Part shown: positions 1 through 9,184 of the stretch, piece by piece
Numbering within the stretch: the first letter of the stretch is position 1
Layout: the number at the start of each line of letters is the position of its first letter
Assembly (NCBI GenBank): GCA_036927565.1
Contig: JAYESD010000008.1
Span: forward strand, 16,386,100 to 16,450,099
Origin: Tuctoria greenei
Taxonomy: Eukaryota; Streptophyta; Magnoliopsida; Poales; Poaceae
Direction: 5' to 3'
DNA: 64,000 nucleotides
Program-made: the position numbers and the translations under genes
The notes under the pieces: model-generated
The model's input: the letters and a program-made list of their open reading frames with translations, nothing else
Database searches by the model: none
What the model was told of the DNA's origin: nothing

Positions 1-608
1 ATGTGTAGAAGCTCGAGTGGTCTTGTTGTAGTCATGACGTTTTTGGCGGGGTGAGGTGCTCCAACTTGCTTCCCGGCTTGACACGCGCTACAGGGCCTGT
101 CTTTCTCAAATACAACATCCTTCAAGCCTCGGATGTAATCGCCTTTGAGGAGTTTTTGAAGGTTCCTCATACCAACATGCGCTAGCCATCTATGCCACAG
201 CCAACCCATGTTGGTCTTTGCAATCAAGCATGTGTCAAGTTCAGCTTTATCCTTGTTGAAGTCAACAAGATAGAGCTTTCCCTTTAACATACCCTTGAAT
301 GCAACGAAACCATCACTCCTCCTAGAAATGGTCACACCCTCGTTAGTGAACAAGCAATTATAACCTTTGTCGCATAATTGAGATATGGATAGCAGGTTAT
401 AATCTAGAGATTCAACATGTAAAACATGAGAAAGTGTGTGTTTGGAGGATATTGCGATTTTACCCGTACCGAGCACCCTTCCTTGACTATTATCTCCAAA
501 GTAGATTCCCTCGTTTGGGTCCTCATTCTCTTCATATTCCACGAACATTCTTCTTTCCCCGGTCATATGATTGGTGCAGCCACTGTCTAGCACCCATTTA
601 GATCCACC
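1..608 (-). pseudogene. Copia-1 pol fragment: protease and GAG-pre-integrase region, continues past the left edge
   Basis: Read on the minus strand, this stretch has the aspartic protease active-site region (WVLDSGCTNHMTG near 560-600), followed by the Copia GAG-pre-integrase signature LWHRWLAHVGMRNLQKLL and a C-x2-C pair (CSACQAGK) near the left edge. These are parts of the Copia polyprotein: the protease matures Gag-Pol in virus-like particles and the next domain begins integrase. The frame is open from the edge to about 608. The same frame upstream is interrupted by an in-frame TAA at 684-686, so the polyprotein is broken. Integrase, reverse transcriptase, RNase H and the 3' LTR should lie to the left of the window. 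The Copia order protease-integrase-RT is inferred from the family. Confidence 0.88.
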
Positions 609-683
609 GGAGGAATATGCCTACAAAAACAAATCATGCCTTGGTTTTAGGTACCCAAGCTTGCTTGGGTCCTGGGACGTTAA

Positions 684-1815
684 TTAAATGCATTTGGGCA
701 CCCACACATGAGACTTGGTGTTCCCATGGCGTGGCCCAACATAATGAGCATAAACCTTGCCAAAGTTATTTCTCATTAACACATAGGAGGCATCAAAAGT
801 TTTAAACAATAACTGTTGTTGTCTATGTACAGGGCTAGTCTGGGGGGCCGGACATGTCCGGAGGACCGGACTTGTCCGGACATTGACCGGACTAGTCCGG
901 TGTTCTTGTGCAGTTACAGTCTTAATCTGTGGCTTTCCAGTTTGAGAGGGCTTTCCTTTTACAAAGGTAATCCTATCCTTGTTATTCTTATGGCTTCTAG
1001 CACGTTGCTTTTCACCATAGGAATAACCAATGCCATATTTGACATTTGGAGGTCTTTTGACCAAGTATGCACTACGTGCACACTTGATCTTCTCCTTGTC
1101 AAATATGCCACTTTGGGTAGGATGTTTTTCCTTTGGAGAAGTTGGCTTATCCTTCAAACTGGTGTCACTTTTCTTACATGTGCAAGCATGAGCAAAATCA
1201 GTTTTAGTTAGTTGAGAAGGTGAACTCGAAGAGGAGGAAGGGTCACTTAGCTTGAGTGACTCAACCTGCCCTTCAAGAATTTTGTTGACCTTGATCAGGT
1301 CAGTAAGTTGGTCCTTGATGGTGGCATTTGAGTCAGTTAGCTCCAAGCAAGTTTCCTTGCTCGAAGCTAACTCAAGCTCTAGTTATTTGCTTTGTTCCTT
1401 TTCAAGTTCTAGAAGTTTGTCAAGTTCGACATATTCCTCCTTTTGGGATATGATCATGTCCTCTTGACGATGTATTAATCTCTCCTTCTCAACAAGTTGA
1501 TCAAGCAAAAATTTCATTTTAGTAGCAGTTTTCCTATCTAGTCCAATAAGCATGTCCTCATTATCACTATTGAGTTCATCATCGCTAGAATAGGAATGCA
1601 CGGAAGAGGGTTTAATGGTTACCTTGTGTTTACCTTCCTTTGCCATAAGGCAAGTGCCATCTCCCTTCCATGCGCCAAGTGTGGGGAAAAGGGTAGACTT
1701 CTTGGATGTCTTCTCGATGGCTATGCTAGCCATCTCTTCCTCTTCAGACGATGAGGACTCGTCATTTGAGTCCCATTCCTTTCCGATGTGCGCTTGTTCG
1801 GCTTGTTCTTCTTCT
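684..1815 (-). pseudogene. Copia-1 gag-pol linker region between zinc knuckle and protease
   Basis: Two minus-strand open stretches (1383-1733 and 684-1346) share one frame with the protease region and are separated by an in-frame TAA at 1383-1385; a second TAA closes the frame at 684-686. The peptide is Ser-, Lys- and acid-rich with a predicted coiled-coil part (EKERLIHRQEDMIISQKEEY), typical of the spacer after Gag in large grass Copia elements. Its end holds repeated Thr-Ser-Pro units produced by palindromic DNA motifs at 834-901. The upstream gag frame is offset, so a frameshift lies near 1795-1815. No enzymatic domain is visible. Confidence 0.75.
834..901. repeat. In-frame palindrome cluster in the Copia-1 coding region
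   Basis: Three closely spaced units lie here: CCGGACATGTCCGG (848-861), CCGGACTTGTCCGG (866-879) and ACCGGACTAGTCCGGT (886-901), with a degenerate fourth at 834-844. The first and third are perfect palindromes. They are the same motif family as the U3 array of this element's LTR, but here they are inside the polyprotein frame, where they encode repeated R-T-S/C-P residues. Confidence 0.9.
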
Positions 1816-3046
1816 TAAAGAATTTCTTGGGTTGAGGCTTGGCTTCTTTGGTCTTCTTATTGTTCTCCCCATAAGGGCAGTCAACTATAAAGTGATTATA
1901 CTCACCACAATTATAGCATGTCTGCCTCAACTTTGGCTTCGTTCTTTCCTTGTACTTTGCTTTGCTTGGCTTTGCACCTTGTCTCTTTTTCATTATTCTC
2001 TTGAATTTCTTCATGAACAATATCATGTCTTCTTCATCCAATTCACTGCTTTCGTCGTCACTATCTTCCTCTAGTTGTGCTTTTCTAGCTTCTTTGGATA
2101 GGGACTTGAGAGTGGACTTCAAAGCAACCCCTTTCTTCTTCGCCGAGGTGAGATCGGCAATTTCCTTGACATGTTTTGCTTGCTTTTCCATCATCTCGAA
2201 GTTGATGATCTTTCCAAGCAGTTCATCCGGAGTCAACCTTTTGTATCCGAGGCTTTCCCTAATCATGGAGCATAGTGTGACGTTGTGAGGCATAAAAGCT
2301 CTAAGGATGAGCTTTACCACCTCGTGGTCATTCCACTTCTTACTTCTGTATGATCTGACCTTGTTGACGAGTGTCTTTAATCGATTGTACATGTCTTGGG
2401 GTGACTCATCTTCTTCAATTGTAAATCTTCCTAACTCACCTTCAATCATCTCGATTTTTGCTTCACGCACATGTCGGTCACCTTCATGTGCAGTTTGTAG
2501 TGTGTCCCATATCTCCTTTGCAATTTTCAGTCCATCCACCTTGGTGAACTCGTCCCGACTGAGTGAAGAGGTAATTACGGCCGCGGCTTGAGCATTTCGG
2601 TGAATTGCCTGCTCTTGGCTGGGGGTGAGCTCTTCGTCGTCGTCCGGAATATCTATCCCTGTGCACACAATATGCCACAAACTTGGATTGAGGGAAATTA
2701 GATGCATTTTCATATTTTGCCTCCACATTGAGTAATCACTTCCGTCGAAGTGTGGGGCTTTTCCAAGTGGGATAGATAAATAATGATTGCTCTTGGAATT
2801 GAGACAATAATAGTTAAAAAGATATCGGGAGTAGTCGGTGTGACTACTCTCCTTCTTCTTCTCTTCAACTTTTACTTTCCCTTTCGAAAGTGTCTTCTTT
2901 CTTAGGAGCGCCTTTAGCTCCAGCGTCTCCTCATCGTCGTCCTCGAAGTCCTGAATGGCTTTGAGGAGTTTCTCCATCTTGAGGTTCTTTTCATCATCAA
3001 CCTTCTCTTGGTTGTTGATCTTGTGGGTGTCCTTCATGTCCGACAT
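1721..3046 (-). pseudogene. Copia-1 gag (UBN2-type) with CCHC zinc knuckle
   Basis: This 441-residue minus-strand frame starts at an ATG at 3046, about 40 bp inside the primer binding site, as expected for gag. An acidic N-terminus is followed at about residues 90-290 by the Copia gag core (PHFDGSDYSMWRQNMKM, EIWDTLQTAHEG, ESPQDMYNRLKTLVN), then a Lys-rich stretch and a zinc knuckle CYNCGEYNHFIVDC near residue 380, which binds RNA. The last residues diverge from the downstream frame, which shows a frameshift near 1795-1815 that separates gag from the rest of the polyprotein. Gag would form the cytoplasmic particle. The element is therefore defective, although the gag core itself is intact. 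Confidence 0.88.
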
Positions 3047-3085
3047 GATCTCCTTCGAGCAATTAGTCTCTTTCTTGAAGAACCC

Positions 3086-3097
3086 ACTCTGATACCA
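3086..3097 (-). other. Copia-1 primer binding site (initiator Met tRNA type)
   Basis: The minus strand reads TGGTATCAGAGT directly inside the LTR, one base different from the common plant site TGGTATCAGAGC that pairs with the 3' end of initiator methionine tRNA. It fixes the element's orientation and its 5' LTR on the right. Confidence 0.85.
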
Positions 3098-3868
3098 ATT
3101 GAATGTGGCCTAGAGGGGGGGTGAATAGGCCTTTTTGAAAATTGTCGGATCCTACAACAATTAACAACCAGTTCAAAACCAGAGAAATCGGACTAGTCCG
3201 GTAAAGTGAGGACTAGTCCGGTGTATACAGGCTAGATTGATTAGGTTTGATCGATTAACTTTGTTCTTCAATATATGCAGCGGAAGTATACGATTAAACG
3301 AAGATCACAAGGTTATGAGTCAGGTTATATCACAAATCAACTTATACTTGATATTTCAACGTAAAGTAATCAAGATCAGTTTGTAACCCTAGATTAATAT
3401 GAAGTAAGAACAATGAACACAACAGAGAACACAAGAGATTTATCCCGTGGTTCGGTTTCCACTAAGGCAACCTACATCTACGTTGAGGAGCCCACAAAAG
3501 GATCGGGTCTTCTCCAAACCTACCCTCGTCGGATCGCCACGAAGGCCAATCCTCTTCCACTTATCTCAAAGGGGTGAATAACCGAATTCAAGGGGCTTTC
3601 TCACACGTTGAGAGCTCCCTTGGATTACAACACAAAATACCACCAAGAACACACTCAAAAATTACAAATAAATCACAAGAGTGTGTTAGAGAATCAAACC
3701 AAGAGCTCAATGTGGTGTTGAATGTGTCTCTCCAATGAACTAGATTGAATCCTCAAAGGATTGATCTTTGTTGCACTTAATTTCGTGGAGAGATGTGGTT
3801 TTTGAGTCTCTTGGGAGGTGTGACAGCGCTAGGGTTCGAGAGAATGTAAAATATGGCCGTACAACTCT

Positions 3869-3875
3869 ATTTATA
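3869..3875 (-). promoter_or_regulatory. TATA-like box in Copia-1 LTR
   Basis: The minus strand reads ATATAAATAG here, downstream of the U3 palindrome array and upstream of gag. This position suits the LTR promoter. No transcript evidence is available. Confidence 0.6.
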
Positions 3876-3910
3876 TGGGTTTCTAAAAGTGATCGTTAGG
3901 GTTCAGAAAG

Positions 3911-4323
3911 ATCGGACTAGTCCGTGATGGTCACCGGACTAGTCCGGTGTGCTGTGTGTAGCAAACCCTAAGTGTCCCGAAATATCGGACTAGTCCGGCT
4001 AGGAGCGGACTTGTCCGATTTCGCTACTGGAAATCTTCGGACTAGTCCGATAGTCATCGGACTTGTCCAGACATGTGAAACCCAAAGTGTATAGGATGAC
4101 AAGTCCGCACTTGGAGGACTTGTCTGATTCAAATCAGAGGGTATTTCGGACTAGTCCGTGCAAACATCGGACTTGTCCGATTTGGATCAGAAAGAATATC
4201 GGACTAGTCCGGTTGTGATCGGACTTGTCTGATTTAGTGTGACTTGTGAAGTGTTTTGAGGACTAGTCCGCACTGGGGAGGACTAGTCCGATTCTAGTCA
4301 GAAAGGATATCGGACTAGTCTGG
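3911..4323. repeat. U3 palindrome array CGGACTAGTCCG / CGGACTTGTCCG in Copia-1 LTR
   Basis: More than a dozen exact or near copies lie in about 410 bp, often as a CTAG-centred copy followed 10-20 bp later by a CTTG-centred copy. The clearest is the 16-bp perfect palindrome ACCGGACTAGTCCGGT at 3933-3948. Between about 4130 and 4310 the pairs sit in degenerate tandem units of roughly 60 bp that share 'atcagaaag.atat' spacers. Two more copies lie at 3189-3222, downstream of the TATA box. Palindromic LTR motifs are known in Sirevirus Copia elements; a link to those motifs is inference. Confidence 0.9.
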
Positions 4324-4591
4324 TCCTGTGTAACTTTGTGCAATGTGTGTGTGTTTAATTGTGATTGAGCTCTTGGGATGTGTTTTCTTAACACACTCCA
4401 TACATAATGATCTACTATTATTCTTCCTTGAGCTCATTTCCACTTTGCTCCTCACTCTTCCATCTTTTTGGCACTTTGCTCATTTTCCTATTAAAATCCT
4501 GCACTCATCTCAACAAAGAGGTTAGGATCCCAATTGCTTGTCATAAATCATCCAAAACCCACAAGGGAGTCCTAGATGCACTTTCAGTGCC

Positions 4592-5694
4592 AGGCTCAGG
4601 GTCAACCCATTAGTTCATTGTCAATGATATTGCTAAGGACAAATCTTGTCGTCTTCTTGTCCCGATCGGCAGATCAGGGAACAAAACCAAACAGATTGCC
4701 ACTGCTATGGCAAAGCCTGATCGTGACTTCAATGGCAATCCACTTTCATTGTATTATGATGTGGTGCAAGTTCTCATATCATTGATAATGATTATGAAGA
4801 TTATGAAATGGACCACATCACACATGAGGGGATCTCGACTCTGGGGCAGGCTGTCAACCAATTAATCCTTTGTCACCAACGCGATATCATGTTGGACGAT
4901 GAGCCAATTTCTAGCCCAGTCGCATCTCAAAATACTGAAACCCCGTCTTCTAAGGCGAAAGCCCAGGAAGATCGACTCCCAGTCCAAGAAGATCCACTCC
5001 CCCTATGTCTCAGCAAGGATGATAGTAACCTTGCTAGTAAAGATAACCAAGAGCAACAAGTTGGACAACAACTTCAAGTAGTATGAGAGCAAGTTGTTGC
5101 TAGTAAAGAGCAACCAGTTGAGCAACAGCTTAAAGTAGTACTAGAGCGAGCTGCTAGGAGTAAAGAGCAATCAGTCGAACAACAGGTTCAATAACAAGCC
5201 AGTGTCCAACTTCCGACGATACTCCTCAATCATCAGTGCCTATCAAAGTTAGCTCATATGAACTTAAGAAATCTTCATCAGAAGTGTCAAAGTATTTGGA
5301 AAATATGAAGGAAAATATTAGAAAATCGAGTGCATCTCATTCTTCTCATGAGCCAACATTAAAAGATATCGAGGAGTGGGAAGAAGACGATGTCATGTAT
5401 AATCGACGGACGGCTTTAGTCAAACCAGGAGTTCCAATATACAAGCTTGAGGATGTCCCTCCTAAATTTGAGAATGGGAAGCCGTTCATGACATCCGTAC
5501 AACTTAGCAAACAACTTGCCCCACTCAAAAGAATGCACGAGTGGTACATCACTACCAGCACAAAATATGATTTTCTTGCGTCAGATTTTGTATTCCAAAA
5601 GAAGCATTCTGGAGCACTGGAGAAAATAAACGAGTCATTTTATTTGAAGAGTTGTATACCCTTTTCCATCGGGGCATGCTCAAAATCAACCTGA
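4592..5694 (+). pseudogene. CACTA-1 Ulp1-associated protein, N-terminal and middle exons (decayed)
   Basis: Open segments in shifting frames match the layout of the second protein of grass CACTA transposons: a segment ending LSLYYDVVQVL (about 4700-4770), then EGISTLGQAVNQLILCHQRDI (about 4829-4891), an acidic Gln-rich linker with a repeated unit resembling EQVVASKEQPVEQQLKVV (about 5060-5190), and a folded-looking segment with LEDVPPKFENGKPFMTSVQL and LKRMHEWYITTSTKYDF (about 5440-5570). In-frame stops at several places (for example TAG near 4610 and TGA near 5086) show decay. Its role in transposition is not known. In the family it is fused to the Ulp1-like domain found downstream here. Confidence 0.7.
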
Positions 5695-5779
5695 TACTCG
5701 TCTGGTGCTTGTAAGTGCCCCTAATATTTTGCATTTGCTTTTCTTACTACACGCATACACATTTCATGAGATTATAACA

Positions 5780-6807
5780 ATTGGATGCAATACATGGATA
5801 ATGAAAAGATGAAACGCAAGACAGGTATCCTTGACCCTACACAGATTGCAAAGACTCAGTATAGTTCAAACACATGAAAAATAAAGAAATTGAAAAAGAA
5901 AGAAATTGAAAAGTCAATCGCAAAACTTAAGAAGGATAGAAGGACAGAAGTTGCAGCTTACATAGGGCATGCAATGTTTAACTTTGTCAGAGACAGAAAT
6001 GACCTCGTAAAGATTCCGTACCACTTCGAGTAAGTTCGACACATGACATTGAAATAGCAATTATTGCTAATTGTTAACTTAACACGTGTGTTTGTATGTG
6101 TGCAGTAACCACTACATAATGATCTTCATCAAGCCAACGCAGGGTTTGACAATAGTCTTGGACTCAGCTGATTACCCACCAGATCGTTACAAAAATTTCC
6201 TTTCTATTTTGAAACTGTATGTTTATTACAGCGCTTGGCGGTTTATCGCGGAACGGCTTGACGGTCAGAGACCTCCTAATAAGAATGCATTGGACATTAA
6301 AACATATTATGCTTGTCCGAAGCAGCCTGTTGGGAGTGTCTTATGCGGGTATTATGTATGCGAGCATCTTCGGACCACCAGCGAATATAGAGTGAATTGT
6401 GAGGATGTAAGTTATCTCTAATGTCGATATCTTATTTTCTTACTTTTGAGTTTCATTATTTTTAGATTTTGATTCCAACTTCAAAATTCAATTGCTCATA
6501 GTACAACTGCTCCAAAAATACCAAATAAATTTATGTATACTCTCACTTTGATTTATACCTTGAGATTATTCAAGCCAACACATTCTAAACCTTTTTATGT
6601 GTTTCCTTGCAGCACACGAAGAATGTGAACGAAGAATGACTAGTTTGTAGAAGTATTCCTGGTGGAGGAGCCGACAAGATTGCTTCTGAACTGTGTCAAT
6701 TCGTGCTTCGTGAAATTTTGCACAAAAGAGGAGACTTCTTTGATGAGCATGGTACAATAGTTGATGTGCCAGAACTTTCCGACTATGCAAATAGAAATAT
6801 TTTTTAG
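5780..6807 (+). pseudogene. CACTA-1 Ulp1-like cysteine protease (C48) domain, three exons
   Basis: Exons fit together through two GT-AG introns, 6030-6105 and 6407-6612. The first junction joins the coding phase to give an F-D-N-H-Y peptide that contains the catalytic His; the second continues in frame. The expected C48 order is present: His in NHYIM, Asp in VLDSADYP, Gln in PKQPVG and Cys in VLCGYYVCEHL. The C-terminal segment (ELCQFVLREIL to the TAG at 6805-6807) also matches CACTA relatives. Ulp1 enzymes remove SUMO from proteins; what the transposon copy acts on is not established. Stops upstream near 5877 and in the last exon near 6637 suggest a dead gene, although the catalytic residues remain. 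Confidence 0.75.
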
Positions 6808-7014
6808 TGAAACTTGTAAACTATGAGATGACTTGTATGTGTAACTTGTACAGAGATGACTTGTATGTGTAACTTGTACATATGTATATTGTTTTAGTGA
6901 AATTAACTTCTGTGAGATGACTTCCGTGATTATATTGTTTACTTCTGTGATGATATTGTTGACTTCTGTAATTATATTGAATTGACTTGGAAATTAGAAA
7001 TAATAGCAGCTAGT
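6808..7014. other. CACTA-1 3' untranslated stretch with short duplication
   Basis: AT-rich sequence between the stop codon and the subterminal repeats. It contains a direct repeat of 'gatgacttgtatgtgtaacttgtac' type (near 6828 and 6855) and several related 'cttctgtgat' units. No reading frame of note. Confidence 0.6.
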
Positions 7015-7453
7015 ACTGCATAGGTTATATCTTATCACATGCAGTTATTTACCTACGACTAGACCTTCCTTTGAAACATCACTATCACAGGCAACTAGAT
7101 ATAGGTAAAGAATCATCTATGATAACATAATTATCACAGGCGGTTATTGTTATGGTACAAACCAGCTGCAATAAACTGTCTCCACAGGCGGCTTGTCGTA
7201 GGTAAAGATCCGTCTGTGATAACACAATTATCACAGGCGGTTATATATGTTGCATGATCCGCTTGTGATAATATGTCTTTACAGGCGGCTAGCCTAAGTA
7301 AAGAACTGTCGGTGATAATATGTCTTCACAGGCGGATTCACTTCTCCGCCTGTGAAATTGCAGATTATCCCAGACTCTTCATTTCAGACATCTTAGAAGC
7401 CGTATGTGATAATACATTTGGATCCGCCTGCGATGAGGCTTATTGTAGTAGTG
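7015..7453. repeat. CACTA-1 subterminal repeats and terminal inverted repeat
   Basis: CACAGGCGG or its complement recurs at about 7085, 7135, 7185, 7229, 7281, 7328 and 7347, mixed with 'gtgataat' spacers. One pair makes a perfect hairpin with 12-bp arms (TTCACAGGCGGA at 7325-7336, complement at 7345-7356, 8-nt loop). The segment ends with the terminus at 7442-7453. Such repeats are where CACTA transposase subunits bind in known family members. Confidence 0.88.
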
Positions 7454-8189
7454 CTCCCAGGATAAGATTAGAACACTAGCTCTAGATAGCACTTGTTCGA
7501 AAACTAGACTAATAATTAACTTGAAGATTCAATAATATTTCTATGCTTTATTGCTTGGGATCTCCCAGATATATATAGACTCCTTCAGATAAGAAAAAAA
7601 ACCTAAAATTGTGTAGGACTCTTGTCTAAATTTGACTCCAACTCTAACTCTTCCCTAATTTCTATTAATTCTAGAATACAAGATTAACTCGACACCTTCT
7701 AGGATCTGTCAATCATATGGTTGTCTCCAACCGACAACACATAGTAGCCTAACTACAGTTAGGTCTTTATGAGCAAACTAAAACAGTAGATGCTTTTACA
7801 TATGAGAGAGGATAGATAAAAATAAGGATCACCTCTCCTCGTTTGTACTTCTTTATGATCCACCTGTAAGTGATAGAAAATACATACATTGTTGAAAATA
7901 TCAAATATTTATCTTTTATACATATGGGGCTGGCATCTGCACGGAAGCGCTGACATGGCCGACTGCAGCTGTGTGGGGGCGCGATGGTCTCGGCACCACC
8001 CCCCGTGTGGCGACAGCCTCAAGAATCGCCATCTAAAGGCATGATGTTCACCATTGGGTTAAAGGCACAACTTTTTGAGAGAAAAAGCGGACATGCTTTG
8101 AGAGCAACCCGTGGAGGTTCTTTTTTAGGCGGGGGCTACTCTTCGTTGAGGTCGCGCGTATGAGGTACATCGAGATGGTGGTTTAACGT
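7454..8189. other. Unassigned AT-rich stretch
   Basis: I see no reading frame, terminus or family signature I can defend. The 7540-7580 stretch with 'atatatatagactccttc' resembles a core-promoter region of an LTR. The end near 7920-8180 is GC-richer and may belong to the LTR that follows. It is probably decayed repeat sequence. Confidence 0.4.
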
Positions 8190-9153
8190 TGTTCAGGCCG
8201 CCAGAGTGTAACACCCTACTCCACAGTGAGAGTTTTATTGTGTCTTGTCAGGTACAAAAGCTTGTGAGGGTTTGAGTGTGTGTGAATTTGATCCCTTATA
8301 ACGGTGGTTGTTTGGTCCTTTTATAGTAAGGTCGGACACCTTACAAGTGAGGTCTAGGGCCTGACAGGTGGCTCCGGGGTGATCTTATCCTATACAAGAT
8401 CTAAAGGCTTCTTGTGTACGACGCCTCTGACTACGGCTTGAAGACTTGCAGTCTTGCCACGTCGGATGCTAGTGGCTAGGCGTAGTCGTTGATGATGGCA
8501 AGGATTGTTTCGTTCGTCTTTTCGCTGTAATCTACCCACTTAGTAGCGTGGGGTAGCCTTGCGTTGCCTTCACTATGATGTGATTGGATGCAGCAGTACC
8601 TGACAGGGGGCGTGCACCGTTTCGTGCATCCGGGGAAGGCGCGTGCCTTCAAAGCTCGACTTGGGCAAGGCGCATTACCCATTACTCACGCAACCTACCG
8701 GTCATGATAAGTTGCAGGACGTGTGGCAGCACCAGAGCCCTCCTCTGCGGAGGAAACTGAGTCCTGCGCTACGGGCCACGTGGCAGCCCCGAAGCCCAAC
8801 TATAAGGGGAGTCGGGGGTCTGGGACTGCTGAACACGTGGTGGTTCTGGAGCCTACCTCTGTGGGGGAGGCAAGCCCAGAGCTTCGGATCACGTGGCAAA
8901 ATTGGAGCCCACTCCTGCGTCAAAGGGGGGTCCCGTCCCGCTATACACGTTGCAGCCCGGGAACCCATCTCTTCAGGGGGAGTCGGGTCCTGTGTAGAAG
9001 TCCACGTGGAAGTGCTGGAGCCCACCCCTGAGGAGGGACGGGGTCGAGGCCTGTTGAACACATGGCACCACCGGACCCTGCCTCAACAGGGAGGCAGGGC
9101 ACTTAGGCGTTTTTAATCTGTGCGCGGGGTACCCAATATGCTGGGAACCGACA
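8190..9153 (-). mobile_element. Divergent Tat-like LTR (probably solo or truncated)
   Basis: This resembles the G2 LTR at 28145-28979. Shared features in the same order are 'ggccgcc.gagTGTAAcACCCTACTCC' near 8199-8222, 'gcttgtgagggt', 'tccttttatagta' near 8316-8328, 'gacaggtggc', and the end 'aaccgaca' at 9153 (G2 ends 'taccgaca'). The TATA-like TTTTATA at 8319-8325 reads as TATAAAA on the minus strand, so the LTR is in minus orientation with U3 on the right. The left boundary is not clear; a G2-like TGTCGG start was not found. No pol sequence adjoins it. Confidence 0.6.
8718..9075. repeat. 56-57 bp minisatellite with a G-box in each unit
   Basis: CACGTG lies at 8777, 8834, 8890 and 9003, with variants at about 8719 (GACGTGTGG), 8946 (CACGTT) and 9058 (CACATG). 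The spacing is 55-57 bp throughout, giving seven units that share 'gCACGTGGcagc.c.ggagccc' and 'ggggag' blocks. The array lies in U3 upstream of the TATA-like box. G-boxes bind plant bZIP and bHLH factors, so a promoter role is a reasonable inference. Confidence 0.82.
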
Positions 9154-9184
9154 AGCATACTTCACAGCTTTTTGATCTCAACTA

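Larger units (their letters stand above)
3100..4586 (-). mobile_element. Copia-1 5' LTR
   Basis: On the minus strand the LTR starts TGAAAGTGCATCTAGG at 4586 and ends CACATTCA at 3100, two bases before the primer binding site. The length is about 1,487 bp. The start motif and the 'tagaggggggtgaatagg' block near its end are familiar from grass Copia LTRs. U3 (right part) carries a dense palindrome array (3911-4323). A TATA-like box lies at 3869-3875, so transcription runs leftward into gag. The bases after the right end, GTGCC (4587-4591), would be one copy of the target site duplication; the other copy is outside the window. The exact inner end could shift by four to six bases because several TG steps lie there. 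Confidence 0.85.
4587..7453 (+). mobile_element. CACTA-1 transposon, right part with terminus
   Basis: The right end is ATTGTAGTAGTG (7442-7453), the inverted CACTACTACAAT terminus of grass CACTA elements, preceded by subterminal repeats with the core CACAGGCGG. The internal part encodes a typical CACTA accessory protein with an Ulp1-type domain. The left part, including the transposase, was separated by Copia-1 and should lie left of the window. The three bases after the terminus are CTC. They cannot be tested as a duplication without the other end. Confidence 0.85.

Noticed and set aside
3911..4323. CRISPR-like array of short repeats
   Set aside because: The repeats are 12-16 bp palindromes with irregular spacers inside a plant LTR. 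There are no cas genes and the DNA is eukaryotic.
8643..9116. 157-codon and overlapping frames across the G-box minisatellite
   Set aside because: The frames exist on both strands because of the repeat unit. There is no start context, domain or match to a gene.
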